Shown: one piece after another, positions 10,086 to 21,932 of the stretch
How positions within the stretch are numbered: the stretch's first letter is position 1
How the letters are laid out: the number at the start of each line of letters is the position of its first letter
Assembly: GCA_958299035.1 (NCBI GenBank)
Contig: CATQJL010000112.1
Location: forward strand, 65,069,117 to 65,133,116
DNA: 64,000 nt
Direction: 5' to 3'
Origin: Cylicocyclus nassatus
Lineage: Eukaryota; Nematoda; Chromadorea; Rhabditida; Strongylidae
Position numbers and translations under genes: made by a program
The notes under the pieces: model-generated
The model's database searches: none
Seen by the model: only the letters and a program-made list of their open reading frames with translations
Told to the model about the DNA's origin: nothing

Positions 10086-11156
10086 ATAGGCATGGGAATG
10101 GGCACCACAAATTCAGCGCTCCCATTCAAAAAGGGCCACAAAACACACCCAGTGAAGTCTGAGCTCCTGGGTACTCTGACGAATTAATAAGCTGGAGAAA
10201 GTGGCAGGGAGAGAGGGAGAGAGAGAGAAAGAGAGAGGAGAGGAGGGACAGAGAGAGGAGAGAGAGAGGCGACTGTGAGACAGGGCGTAAGATAGAAGAG
10301 GAGTTTGGGAAGGAACTCTGGGCACTTTGGCCGTGGAAGGACTTGAGGAATGGATTTTGGTGGAGTGGGCTCAGCACTTTTCTCAAAAAAGGGTCACAAA
10401 ACTCACGGACAAGAGTCTGAGCTCCTGGGTGCTCTGACTAAGTAATAAGCGGGAGAAAGTGGCAGAGAGAGAGTGGGACGGAGGGAGAGAGAGAGAGGAC
10501 AGAGCGTAAGTTAGAAGAGATTTTGGGGAAGGAACTCTGGGCACTCTGGCCGTGAAAGGACTTGAGGTATGGATTTTGGTGGAGTGGGCACCGTGAAATC
10601 AGCATCTTTGAAAGAGGGTCACAAAACACACAAAGAAGAGTTTGAACTTCTAGATACTCTAACGAATTAATAAGCTGGAGAAAGTGGCAGAGAGAGAGAG
10701 AGAGGCGACTGTGAGACAGGGCGTAAGAGAGAAGAGGAGTTTGGGAAGGAACTTTTTGCACTCTGGCCGTGAAATGACTTGAGGTATGGATTTTGGTGGA
10801 GTGGGCACCGTGGAATCAGCACTTTTTTCAAAAAAGGGTTACAAAACTCCCGGACAAGAGTCTGAGCTCCTGGGTGCTCTGACTAAGTAATAAGCGGGAG
10901 AAAGTGGCAGAGAGAAAGAGAGAGAGAGAGAAGGAGTGGGAGAGGGAGAGAGAAAGAGGCGACTATGAGACAGGGCGTAAGAGAGAAGAGGAGTTTGGGA
11001 AGGAACTTTTTGCACTCTGGCCGTGAAATGACTTGAGGTATGGATTTTGGTGGAGTGGGCACCGTGAAATCAGCATCTTTGAAAGAGGATCACAAAACAC
11101 ACAAAGAAGAGTTTGAACTTCTAGATACTCTAACGAATTAATAAGCTGGAGAAAGT

Positions 11157-11196
<40 letters not shown>

Positions 11197-11999
11197 AGAG
11201 CGTAAGTTAGAAGAGATCTCGGGGAAGGAACTCTAGGAACCCTGGCCGTGAAAGGATCCCAGAGTTCCTTCCCAAACTCCTCTTCTGTCTTACGCCCTGT
11301 CTCAGAATCGCCTCTCTCCCTCTCTCTCTCCCGCTCCTCTCTTCGTCTCTCTCTCTGCCACTTTCTCCCGCTTATTACTTAGTCAGAGTACCCAGGAGCT
11401 TAGGCTCTTCTCCGAGAGTTTTGTGACCTTTTTTTTGAAAAAAAAAACTGCTGATTCCACGGTGCCCACTCCACCAAAATCCATACCTTAAGTCCTTTCA
11501 CGGCCAGGTTCCCAGAGTTCCTTCCCCAAAATGTCTTCTAACTTAGCTCTGTCTCACAATCGCCTTCCTCTTTCTCTCTCTCTTTGCACCTTCTCCCGCT
11601 TATTACTTAGTCAGAGCACCCAGGAGCTCAAGCTCTTCCCCGGGAGTTTTGTGATTTTTTTTTCGAAAAAAGTGCTGATTCCACGGGGAAACTCCCGGAG
11701 AAGAGCCTGAGTTCCTGGGTACTCTGACTAAGTAATAAGCGGAAGAAAGTGGCAGAGAGAGAGAGAGAGGGAGAGAGAGTGGGACGAGGGAGAGAGAGAG
11801 AGGCGACTGTGAGACAGGGCGTAAGAGAGAAGAGGAGTTTGGGAAGGAACTCTGGGCACTCTGGTCGTGAAAGGACTTGAGGTATGGATTTTGGTGGAGT
11901 GGGCACCGTGAAATCAGCACCTTTGAAAGAGGGTCACAAACACCCAAAGAAGAGTTTGAACTTCTAGATACTCTAACGAATCAATAAGCTGGAGAAAGT

Positions 12000-12035
<36 letters not shown>

Positions 12036-13205
12036 AGAGCGTAAGTTAGAAGAGATTTTGGGGAAGGAACTCTGGGAACCCTGGCCGTGAAAGGATCCCA
12101 GAGTTCCTTCCCAAGCTGCTCTTCTATCTTACGCTCTGTCTCACAGTCGCCTCCCTCTTTCTTTCCTTCTCTCTCTCTGCCACTTTCTCCCGCTTACTAC
12201 TTCGCCAGAGTATCCAGAAGCTCAGACTCGCCTGGGTGTGTTTCGTAGCTTTTCTTTGAATGGGAGCGCTGATTCCGTGGTGTCCATTCCCTTTGCTCCA
12301 AAGCTGCTGTCAACGCGCTCACTCTTCTTCCTTTCACGGCCAGGGTGCCCAGAATTCCTCCCCAAAATTCTCTTCCACAGGCACCCTATCTCACAGACGC
12401 CTCTCTCTCTCTTTCCTCTCTCATCCCTCTCTCTCGTTCCTCTCTCTCTCTCTCTCTTTCTCTCTCTGCCACTTCCTCCCGCTTATTACTTAGTCAGAGT
12501 ACCCAGGAGCTCAGGCTCTTCTCCGGGAGTTTTGTGACCCTTTTTCGAAAAAAGTGCTGATTCCACGGTGAAACTCCCGGAGAAGAGTCTGAGTTCCTGG
12601 GTACCTAAGTAATAAGCGAAAGTGGCAGAGAGAGAGAGAGAGGGGAAAGAGAGAGAGAGAGAGGCGACTGTGAGACAGGGCGTAAGAATAGAAGAGGAGT
12701 TTGGGAAGAGACTCTGGGCGCTCTGGCCGTGAAAGGACTTGAGGTATGGATTTTGGTGGAGTTGGCACCGTGGAAATCAGCACCTTTGAAAGAGGGTCAC
12801 GAAACACACAAAGAAGAGTTTGAACTTCTAGGTACTCTAACGAATTAATTAGCTGGAGAAAGTGGCAGAGAGAGAGTATGACGGAGGGAGAAAGAGAGAG
12901 GCAACTGTGAGACAGGGCGTAAGACAGAAGAGGAGTTTGGGAAGGAACTCTGGGCACTCTGGCCGTGAAAGGACTTGAGGTATGGATTTTGGTGGATTGG
13001 GCACGGTGGAATTAGCACTTTTTTTGAAAAAGAGTCACAAAACTCCCGGAGAAGAGCCTGAGCTCCTAAGTGCTCTGACTAAGTAATAAGCGGGAGAAAG
13101 TGGCAGAGAGAGAGAGAGAGAGACAGAGAGAGAAAGAGGACTGTGAGACAGGGCATAAGATAGAAGAGATTTTGGGAAGGAATTCCGGGCACCTCGGCCG
13201 TGAAG
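10086..13205. repeat. GA-rich satellite array, unit ~217-300 bp, with inverted blocks
   Basis: Each unit contains in order: caccgtggaatcagcac, a t-run, gggtcacaaaac, gagtctgagctcctggg, aataagcgggagaaagtggc, a (GA)n tract of about 15-70 bp, gggcgtaag, gaaggaactctgggcactctggccg and ggacttgaggtatggattttg. Length differences come mostly from (GA)n. Blocks 11,256-11,690 and 12,099-12,571 are inverted and share identical junctions, so a higher-order unit of ~850-880 bp has itself been duplicated. All ORFs here are serine/leucine-rich translations of (TC)n and are not genes. Confidence 0.93.
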
Positions 13206-15053
13206 CAGAGGTGCGATAGGGGGAGCCAAGTCTCCCCCTACCTTCACTTTTGAGCTGGTACGGGGTGACCACCTTCACTTTTGGAATAAAAAATTTTTCG
13301 CTGGACGACAAAGAAGGAAAATAAGCAAAACAAACGCAAAAAAGATTATTGAAAGCATATATTTATGTATACGGCGGCATATATATTTAAAATAAAGGTT
13401 TTTAGTAAATGGTGTATTTGGAAGTAAAGCTTAGCAAAACTGTACGGATTTTATTAAGCAAATTATGTTATAACGTATAGCGAAGGAAGTAGGTCGATCC
13501 AGGCAGTAACGGCCGAGAACCAGAATTTTGAATATTTGAAAAGTGAAAAATCATGCGAAATTTCCACTGTTATAAATCTGTTGTTTGAAGATGTCAGCAG
13601 TTGCGACTTCATAGGTTTTGAAGAGTAAATGTTGCTCTATCAGCTAGTGAAAGAATCGGGTCGATTTAAGAGATAGTCGTTGAAAACCAGAGTCCTAAAA
13701 CTTTACGCCATTTTTGCGTGTTTTTTGACTTTTGAGAGTTAAACTCTTATAAATCTTGAATGTGAAAGTGTGTGATGTTGCGACTTCATAGGTTTTATAG
13801 AGTAAGGTTTGCCTTATCAGAATATGTCTTGTCCGTTCCGATCCATTGAAACACCTCCGAGATCCAGGCTCTTGAAAAAGCAGGTAAAAAACAGCTTTTT
13901 GAACTTCAACAGCTCGTAACTTCTTCAGAACTGCATGAATCATGTTGCGACTTCATAGGTTAGATTCTTCTCATCAAGAGCTTTCAGATGATATATAATA
14001 TGTTGGGGTTTAGAGCCTCCTGCGAATTATGACCGGGGGGGGGGGGGGAGACTTTTCAGGCCAAAGTCTCCCCCTCGCCCATTTTAATGTATTGGCTGGA
14101 TGGGCGAGGGGGAGACTTTGGCCTAAAAAGTCTCCCCCCCCCCGGGCATAATTCGCAGGAGGCTCTAAACCCCCACATATTATATATCATCTGAAAGCTC
14201 TTGATGAGAAGAATCTAACCTATGAAGTCGCAACATGATTCATGCAGTTCTGAAGAAGTTACGAGCTGTTGAATTTCAAAAAGCTGTTTTTTACCTGCTT
14301 TTTCAAGAGCCTGGATCTCGGAGGTGTTTCAATGGATCGGAACGGACAAGACATATTCTGATAAGGCAAACCTTACTCTATAAAACCTATGAAGTCGCAA
14401 CATCACACACTTTCACATTCAAGATTTATAAGAGTTTAACTCTCAAAAGTCAAAAAACACGCAAAAATGGCGTAAAGTTTTAGGACTCTGGTTTTCAACG
14501 ACTATCTCTTAAATCGACCCGATTCTTTCACTAGCTGATAGAGCAACATTTACTCTTCAAAACCTATGAAGTCGCAACTGCTGACATCTTCAAACAACAG
14601 ATTTATAACAGTAGAAATTTCGAATGATTTTTCACTTTTCAAATATTCAAAATTCTGATTCTCGGCCGTTACTGCCTGGATCGATCTACTTCCTTCGCTG
14701 TACGTTATAACAAAATTAAATTGATAAAGTACGTACAGTTCCGCTGAGTTTTACTTCCAAATACACCATTTACTAAACACGTCTATTTTAAATTTTTATA
14801 AAAAAAAATTTATAAATATTTTTAATATTTATGGTATCTGTGGCCCTAAAGAGGGCCGTTGGGTCACAGTTCGACCTAGAAAGATAGTTCTGTTCGCCCG
14901 TTCTACCCCCCCCCCCCTCGCACTTCCCCCCCCCCCCCGTCGACGTTTTTGGGAGGTGAGTGTCCGGCACTACCACCTTCACTTTTGGCCGGCCAGTGGT
15001 AGCTGGAACCACCTTCACTTTTGGTGGGCCCGGCTCCCCCCATCGCACCTCTG
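13206..15053. mobile_element. Palindromic hAT-like element with perfect 8-bp target duplication
   Basis: The termini are CAGAGGTGCGAT ... ATCGCACCTCTG. The target duplication CCGTGAAG is present at 13,198-13,205 and 15,054-15,061. An 8-bp duplication and a CAG-starting TIR are hallmarks of the hAT superfamily. The element landed in a unit of the GA satellite. Internally, 13,395-14,082 and 14,100-14,785 form a long palindrome (i+j about 28,181) with a G-run/C-run near the centre. Each arm contains three degenerate ~170-bp repeats marked by gttgcgacttcataggtt (13,600, 13,777 and 13,944). The 82-residue ORFs mirrored in the arms are repeat translations. No transposase is present. Confidence 0.85.
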
Positions 15054-15840
15054 CCGTGAAGGGATTTGAGGAGTGAGCGCGTTGACAGCAGCTTTGTAGC
15101 AAGGGGAATGGACACCATGGACTAAGCGCTCCCATTCAAAAAAGGGCTACAAAACACATCCAGGAGAGTCCGAGCTTCTGGGTACTCTGACGAAGTAGTA
15201 AGCGGGAGAAAGTGGCAGAGAGAGAGAGATGACTGTGAGACAGGGCGTAAGAATAGAAGAGGAGTTTGGGAAGGAACTCTGGGATCCTGGCCGTGAAAGT
15301 ACTTGAGGTATGGATTTTAGTGGAGTGGGCACCGTGGAATCAGCACTTTTTTCAAAAAGGGTCACAAAACTCTCGGACGAGAGCCTGAGCTCCTGGATAC
15401 TCTGACTAAGTTATAAGCGGGAGAAAGTGGCAGAGAGAGAGAGAGAAAGAGGAACGAGAGAGAGGGATGAAGAGAGAGGAAAGGGAGAGAGAGAGAGAGA
15501 GGCGGCTGTGAGACAGGGTGCCTGTAGGGAGAATTTTGGGGAAGGAACTCTGGGCACTCTGGCCGTGAAAGAAGAAGAGTGAGCGCGTTGGCAGCAGCTT
15601 TGGAGTAAAGGGAATGGACACCATGGAATCAGCGCTCCCATTCAAAAAAAAAGCTACGAAACACACCCTTTCGAGTCTGAGCTTCTGGGTACTCTGGCGA
15701 AGTAGTAAGCGGGAGAAGGTGGCAGAGAGAGAGAGAGAGAGAAAGAAAGAAAGAAAGAGGGAGGCGACTGTGAGACAGAGCGTGAGACAGAAGAGAAATT
15801 CGGGAAAGAAACTCTGGTTACCCTGATTGTGAAAGTATTT
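15054..15840. repeat. GA-rich satellite array, continued
   Basis: Same unit as 10,086-13,205, resuming after the hAT-like insertion at the same point of the unit (ccgtgaag). About three units are present with (GA)n tracts at 15,215, 15,430-15,505 and 15,720-15,760. Confidence 0.9.
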
Positions 15841-17800
15841 GGGAAATGGATTTTGATGGTTTCACATGTATTGATTACGTCAGCTTTTCAACGAGAAGGA
15901 GTAAGCAGCGTGGAATTCATAAGGGAATGATCAGAAGTCGATGTGTTCTATCTGAAGAAACTGCATACTTTTGGATGCAGCATCGAACTGACTTCATATT
16001 TGTCTTCCTTGTCTGCACGACTTCTTGGATGAAATTATAAGCCATTAGACTGCAATGAAATCGAGTTGTAAAAGGTGAATCTCATGCACAAAGACGTTTA
16101 ACGGATAAGACGGATTTGGATTTAGCATCTTATGCTACGTTTACTTCGACTTCTGGACACTCCTTTGTAGCGCTGTCATGCAAAGGGTTCTGGATAAAAG
16201 AGGTTCGGGTACTTTGGCCAAGTTATCCACCAGAGTGTGAGCTCTAACATGAAAATTCTGAGGAAGTAAAATAAGGGGGAACGATTTGGCGAGGCCGCTG
16301 CATGCAAGATTTTGTCACAAATCGAAGTAGCCAAACTAAACAAACTGACCATTAGATGCGGCATGAAACTCTGACTTCGAATCTTATTATATTGATCTCA
16401 TTCAAAGAAGGGCCAGGAAACCCACGGAGAAGAGTGCGAGCTTTAACACATCCTGAGGAAGTGTAATATGGGGGATGGACCATCTGACGAGGTGCGTGGA
16501 ATTTGGAGGAGAACAACTTCGGGCACTCTGGCCTTGCAAGGATCTGGCAGCAGAATTTTGATCCTTTCGCATACTTTGGCTACACCAGATTTCTCAGATA
16601 ATCGCTGAGGGCAGACGACCATGCGATTTCTGAGCAGAGGGCACCGGAAAAATAGTTTGCTGATTTTTTGAGGTCCGCTTGCAGATATTTGAAAGAATTT
16701 TTGCGAGATTTTAGACGAATGCTTGAAGAATAATTGCGGCTTTTTCATAGATTATTTGCGGCGCAGTGACCGCATTCGCGCGGACCTTCCGCGATAGTAT
16801 GCAAGACTGTTGGAGGCAGCACGGTCAGCTGTGGGGGACCGCGCAGCCCGCGGCTACCTTCCGCTGGGAGAAAGTACCCCAACTTGGGTATTCAAACCAT
16901 CGCTAACACCTCTCTTATGTAGAGTGTTACCTTCGCTCGGCGTACGCCCGAAGCTGCGTAAAAATAGTGGAGCGCCTGCTGAAAGTTTGGCCAACGCTCG
17001 CTGAAAGAGATTGTTTAACGGGGCTTGCAGAAAACTTTGTATTGCTGCCCGCTGGCAGAACACGGAAGTACCGCTTGCTGAAGGTTTAGACACGCCCCAA
17101 AATTTTGTTGACCGCTTGCAGAAAAGCGCGAGTTTGCCGACCGTCTGCTTCCGGCGATTGTCTGAGTTTGGGCAGGGAAGAGTGGCCACCGTTGGAACTC
17201 AGCGCTCTGATCAAAAAAAATTTTGGATGAAAGAAATTCGGCTGCTTTGGTTAGCAGGATGGAGGGTCTGTGCTTCAACATGGGAACTGGAAGTAAAATG
17301 AGGGGGGAGGGATACCGCGTAGCAGAGCCCGCTTAGCAGAAAATTAGTTCGGGGAAGAGGGGGGGGAGGGAATAACTCTGAGCACCCTGGAATGGGACAT
17401 TGAATGGGCACCGTGGAATCAGCGTTACGAATCAAAAAGCTTGGAAAACTCGCGGAGATTCTGGGCTCAACGTGGAAACTCCGAAGAAGTAAAATAACGC
17501 GAGGAAGGGCGAAAAGAGAAGGGATAGTCACGATTGAGAGAGTACTCTTGGGTGAAGGAACTCTGGGCATCCTGGTCCTGAAAGAATTTGAGGAATGGAT
17601 TTTGGTGCTTCTGCACTGACTGCAGCAGTTTTGGTCGAGAGAAGGAATGCGTACCGTGGAGTTTAGGCTCTTAAGAAGTTCCGGGGGAAGAAATTTAGGT
17701 ACTCTGGCCACGAAACTCGCTGAGAAAAGATGTGCCATAACATGGAAAACTGAGGTTGTAGAGAATCACATTGGCCATAAAAAACATTTGAGGAATGGGT
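15841..17800. repeat. Diverged satellite units plus a dispersed GC-rich repeat
   Basis: Recognisable but diverged satellite motifs recur (gggcaccgtggaatcagcg at 17,407; ggaactctgggcatcctgg at 17,560; gcactctggccttgcaagg near 16,520; cacggagaagagtgcgagc near 16,430), without the long (GA)n. A different, GC-richer repeat occupies about 16,590-17,190, marked by cgcttgcagaaaa and gctgaaggtttagacacgcccc. It is homologous, in inverted orientation, to 62,130-62,745. ORFs in this stretch are unsupported. Confidence 0.7.
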
Positions 17801-17919
17801 TTGCTTGCACTGTTTTTCATAAAGGGCAGCAAGTCCACTGCCTAGGTGAATCAGCTGAGATGCAGCCGTGAATCTTTGCGTTCCTTAGCATGCAACACAC
17901 AAGGGCCCATGGTTCACTA

Positions 17920-19200
17920 GTTTTGCTTATATAACGAAAGCGGCCAGCGGCGGCTACGGGCTGCTGCCGGCTGCTGGCGGCTGCTACGGGCTGCCAGCGG
18001 CGGCTGACGGCGCGGTATGAAGGCACCCTTAGGACGCAGAGTCTTTGTGGGATCCTACGTCTTGACTGTGTGCGGTATGCGCACTGCGGCTTATCGAACT
18101 AACTCGTCCCGGTCGCCGCGGCGTTCCATTGGCCACCTCTTAAGCGGATTTCTCGCTTCGGAAGCAAATTGGTGTATTGCCAATTGGGCAAGAGCCTTAC
18201 CAGAACGGGCGCAACTGTACTCTACATTTTCGTATCTGCCCGAACGCTGCCTTTGAGTCATTAACTTTTGCCTTACGCTCTGCACGGTCAAACCTCTCCT
18301 TCAAATTTGAATATTCGTTCGTTTTGAGCGAAACCAGCTAGCCTTTAATTCACAAACGTCTCCCAATGATCACGCTGACAACACGCCAGGGCCCAGTGGT
18401 GGTTGCGCTTTCACAAGCTGGATATCGTTTTTGGCCCGAAAAAGCAAAAAGAAAGTCGTTTTTCGGGGTCCGGGGCAGAGCCCCGGAATTTTTCCTGTAA
18501 TTTACGAAATGCGCACGTAACATACACTAGAGTGCGTACGAGAATGTTTTGTTGCAATGTTTTACAGAGTCTGGCATGTTTTTAAAAAAAGTTAGTTTAA
18601 GTGCCATTAACTATAGGTAATCTCATTTTCCACTCAAGGACTGGAAACAAGAACAACACCTTGGAGATATTCGCCCTTTGAGTAGTTCAAAGAGGAAGCT
18701 TCTGCATTTGATATGGCGCTTATGCGACAATATAGACAAAGAAAAATATGAGAAAGTTTTCAAACACTCTATAAAAATCAAATTCTAAACAGTCTATAAA
18801 AATCAAATCTTACTTGTTTTTCCGTCATGTTTTCCCAATCTTTACGGAAAAAATCCGGAAGATTCAACATAATAAGGCAAAATTTTATGCATCTTTCAAA
18901 TTTTTCAAAACAAAACAGTTTTGAAAACTAAATTATTTTGGGAACCCTTCTTATCGAAGCTTTCAAACCCAAAGTCAAGTCGCTTTGTACGCTAATATGT
19001 GCTGATCAGTGGAGGTTCGAGAGATGTTCACGAGGCGGGGAGGAAAGGGGAGGGGGGAAAGGAGTTCTTTGTGTGAGGGGGCATGGCTTAAGCCGCGCCG
19101 TGAAAAAATTTCACGGAGTTAATTTGAATGTTCGAGAACTTCAAGAAATTATCATTAGTAGCAAAAAGTCACTTGCCAATTTTCACTCATTTTTGTAAAC
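17920..19200 (-). repeat. Right arm of the giant inverted repeat
   Basis: Reverse complement of 1-1,280. Identity in the compared stretches of the outer ~1,070 bp indicates either a very recent inverted duplication or active homogenisation. The inner ~210 bp differ in filler (18,020-18,127 has about 100 bp with no counterpart) and in minisatellite copy number. The outer boundary is at or beyond 19,200; because the left arm is cut by the window edge, nothing after 19,200 can be tested for homology. Confidence 0.93.
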
Positions 19201-20085
19201 TTGTCCTTCGAAGGACGATCACAAATTCTTAAAAGTTCAGTGATAACCCATAAAGACTGTAAAAAGTAGTTTTGCTGTAAAAATACTTGGATCCACTGCA
19301 AAAATGTTAAGTCATGTAGCCTTGGTTTTCTTTTCAAAAGAGGCGACGGTAAAGCCGATGTTTTAAACGACGCTACATTGGTTGGCGTTCTATTTTTTAG
19401 GGCTCCCCCAATTCAATGCTAGTGAATTGTGTTTTTGTTGAATTGAATAAAGTGATATTACTTTTTCTCTATCTCTGTCTCCACTTTTCGTCACATTACG
19501 AGCAGTTTCAAAGCTAATTTCTGCTTCATTGTAAAATTTTGTGCTTTTTTGGGTATCACGCTCTTTCGAATAGAATCTAATGTATATTTATGCAGGTTGT
19601 AGAATTTGGAAAAGCATACTGAACAAAGTTATTATGGTTACAGCAGGGCAAGCGAAAAGTCCAAAATTTGCCAAAGTCAGCGGAGAAGTTTGTGAGGTGT
19701 TTTGAAGTTTAAAGTAAGCGCTGAGTCCTTTTTGTTTGCATGTACCTGTCCGTCACAAAATGACGGGTCAAAAATAGGGGTCAATGAGGAAGTCGTAAAA
19801 ATTTTGGGCTTCAAAGGGGATGCCGTTTTTGAATTCCCGGAATGCAACCTCCTGCCAACCCTGCAACACGCTGCGACGGCAGTGCTTAGCTTCACGTACA
19901 GATGATGGAAGTATGAAGGCAGTCCTACTAAGGATCTGCTTATATAATGTGGGCGTTATAGCTGGCACTACGGTAGAAGCATGAGGTCACTTGTGATAGA
20001 GTATTGTTCATTTTTGCCATTCATTTTGGGTTCCCTTGATAGAATGAATGACGCTGTCAACTCTTTGCGAGCGAATATTCTACTT
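19201..20085. other. No feature recognised
   Basis: A short palindrome (gtccttcgaaggac, 19,203-19,216) lies just outside the right arm. Otherwise AT-rich sequence with no recognised gene or repeat. Overlapping ORFs on both strands near 19,680-19,970 have no domain. Confidence 0.45.
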
Positions 20086-21560
20086 TTAGAGCTAAGACTG
20101 TACACTCAACATGAAAACATTTTCGCAGTGATCAACTTTCTTGTTTTTTCCTAACGGGGCTATTATGCTTTCCCTTTTACTCGTTAGATGTTCGTGTACG
20201 CGTACATAGTGTGGCCGCCCGTTCTCGCCAATATAGGTAGCGTGGCAGTCTAGGCATTCAAGCCCGCATACTGCTTCAGTTCTTACACAGTCTCCTTGTT
20301 TTCCGTAAGGGCAAATAACGCAGCATTTGAACGTGCAGGCGATATCGTATAATCTATGACGTATGAGTTAATTTCTGATGTTATTCCGCGGTATATTGGT
20401 GAGAACGACATCACGTTTCGGCTGCGCTCGCATCTAACGACTTCGTAGTGCGTGTGTTACCCTGTCTGAGACGAATGGTAAGCAGAGAGGAATTATGTTA
20501 GATCGTCATCAGATTGTGCAGTTGCTCTTCGAATACGTGTAGACCTGACCGAACAGTAGCTGTTTGAGGCTGCTGTCGCGGACGCTAGCACTCCAGAATT
20601 CTGTCGTTCACTCTCACCACTGCAGATGTTAGTCGCCGTTCGGAACACACTATGCAAGATAGCACGCTTAACGGCAATCGGGTGGGCGGACTTGGCATGT
20701 AAAAGGATGTTCTTACAGCTGTCTACAGCTACCATATATGTATCGTACCACCGGCCAACATCAGTTGTGTGCTGAAATAGGGCAACCAACCTTCGTTCGA
20801 ATTTTATGTACTGGAATTGTTGATTTGATCTGCAAAACACTAGTCCATTTCGGACTGAGTTGATGTAATTAACGGCCGTCTATGTATCTGCACTACATAA
20901 GTAGTCTTCTAGATAACACCGGCTTCTCTATTTTGCTCATAAAGCATCTAGCAACATGGGCGCTAATGCTGACCCATTGGCATCCTCTTACCTGTGACCA
21001 GAAGTCTCCAGAACACTTGTTTTATTGCACTTGAGACACTCCCTTCGAGAGTTATGAGTCGCGTTTAACTGAGTCCATACGTCGACATACTTGCAATGTG
21101 CTCATCAAGCATCTCGGAAAGAGCCTCTAGTGCTTCGCTGTTGGAGACATTGGTGTACAAACGACACGTGTAATGCTCTATGATGCAACTTTAGTCAAAA
21201 TTTACGTCGCAGTCGATCAAGAAATGTCTAGCGTTTGTCAGATGGGAAAGAATTTTTTTCGAGAAGTGGGCCGAATTTTGTTGAGAAACCATGATATCCT
21301 GTCAACTGAGCCGTTGATGCACCTGATAATTGACCGGATCTTGTATTCTGTGGCAGGCGCGCAACGTGTTTTATGGGTTTATTTTGTTCACTCAAAAGTC
21401 TCTCGAATTTTCATAAAGTGTAAATTTGATGTTAGACCGCATACCAGCGCAGATTTGCTTGGACTTTCTTTTAATCCTCTTCCAGCTTTCGTCGTTCATT
21501 AGTCGTCTACATGCTCATTCCCTCGTTCCATATTTGAGTAGAGAGGAGTATAACAAATGT
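20085..21560 (-). pseudogene. Penelope-like retroelement remnant: RT C-terminal half + GIY-YIG
   Basis: Read on the minus strand, broken frames give the order expected of a Penelope-like element. An RT fingers/palm segment SIIRCINGSVDRISWFLNK is at ~21,345-21,255. LYTNVSNSEALEALSEML is at ~21,170-21,100. The catalytic region CRYIDG is near 20,870, where the second Asp of YxDD is Gly and a stop follows. A thumb segment ILLHAKSAHPIAVKRAI lies in the 115-residue ORF 20,493-20,840. A Cys-containing linker CCVICPYGKQGDC leads to a GIY-YIG endonuclease segment, HATYIGENGRPHYVRVHEHL, ~20,260-20,180. These enzymes couple RT to a C-terminal nuclease. The copy is inactive. Confidence 0.85.
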
Positions 21561-21889
21561 TGTTTCTGCTTGATAACCACGGCAGAGACATTCTGGTATA
21601 ACTTTTTTTATTTTTGGATGATCTTCTGGGCAGGTTGCATGTAACTCCTGCTCTATTGTTTGTGATGAATTTCGGAGCAATGGTCATGGCACGGCATCTT
21701 CTGAAGAAGATGAAAGGCTGTCACGTGGCTGTTACTTTCTGGCGAAGTGCTAGAATTTCTTTGACTATTGAGAACAAATGTGGCTACACTTCACGAAGTA
21801 TCTCATAGGCTGTCTGTTCATAAAACCTGGGCATGTTCAGTATATCTCAGAGCTTTCTTTTCCAAAGCAGGTATGATAGAAATATACTT

Positions 21890-21932
21890 CGGCCTAACGT
21901 TTCGGCATCAGTGCCTTCCTCAAAGGCCTGAA
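21890..21932 (-). other. GCCGAAACGTTAGGCC motif upstream of Penelope-like remnant
   Basis: On the minus strand the sequence reads aggcactgatgccgaaacg followed by ttaggcc, with self-complementary aggcc/ggcct and ggc/gcc parts. A related motif (gccgaaacgttggc) lies 3' of the second Penelope-like remnant at ~32,335-32,320. Comparable motifs are associated with Penelope-like element termini in animals; the function here is inference. Confidence 0.4.

Larger units (their letters stand above)
1..19200. mobile_element. Possible ~19-kb terminal-inverted-repeat composite
   Basis: Two ~1.28-kb inverted arms enclose ~16.6 kb. Long inverted termini are known from Maverick/Polinton, foldback and some other large DNA elements. 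However, I see no DNA polymerase, integrase, capsid-type or transposase gene inside, only smaller repeats, an RTE remnant and satellite. A segmental inverted duplication explains the structure equally well. Calling it a single mobile unit is inference. Confidence 0.3.

Noticed and set aside
10113..13311. Many Ser/Leu-rich ORFs with repeated MPRVPSQTPLL-like starts
   Set aside because: They are translations of (TC)n and of the satellite unit in all frames.
10086..17800. CRISPR-like array
   Set aside because: The repeats are long, diverged, GA-rich and include inverted blocks. There are no short identical repeats with unique spacers, and the host is an animal.
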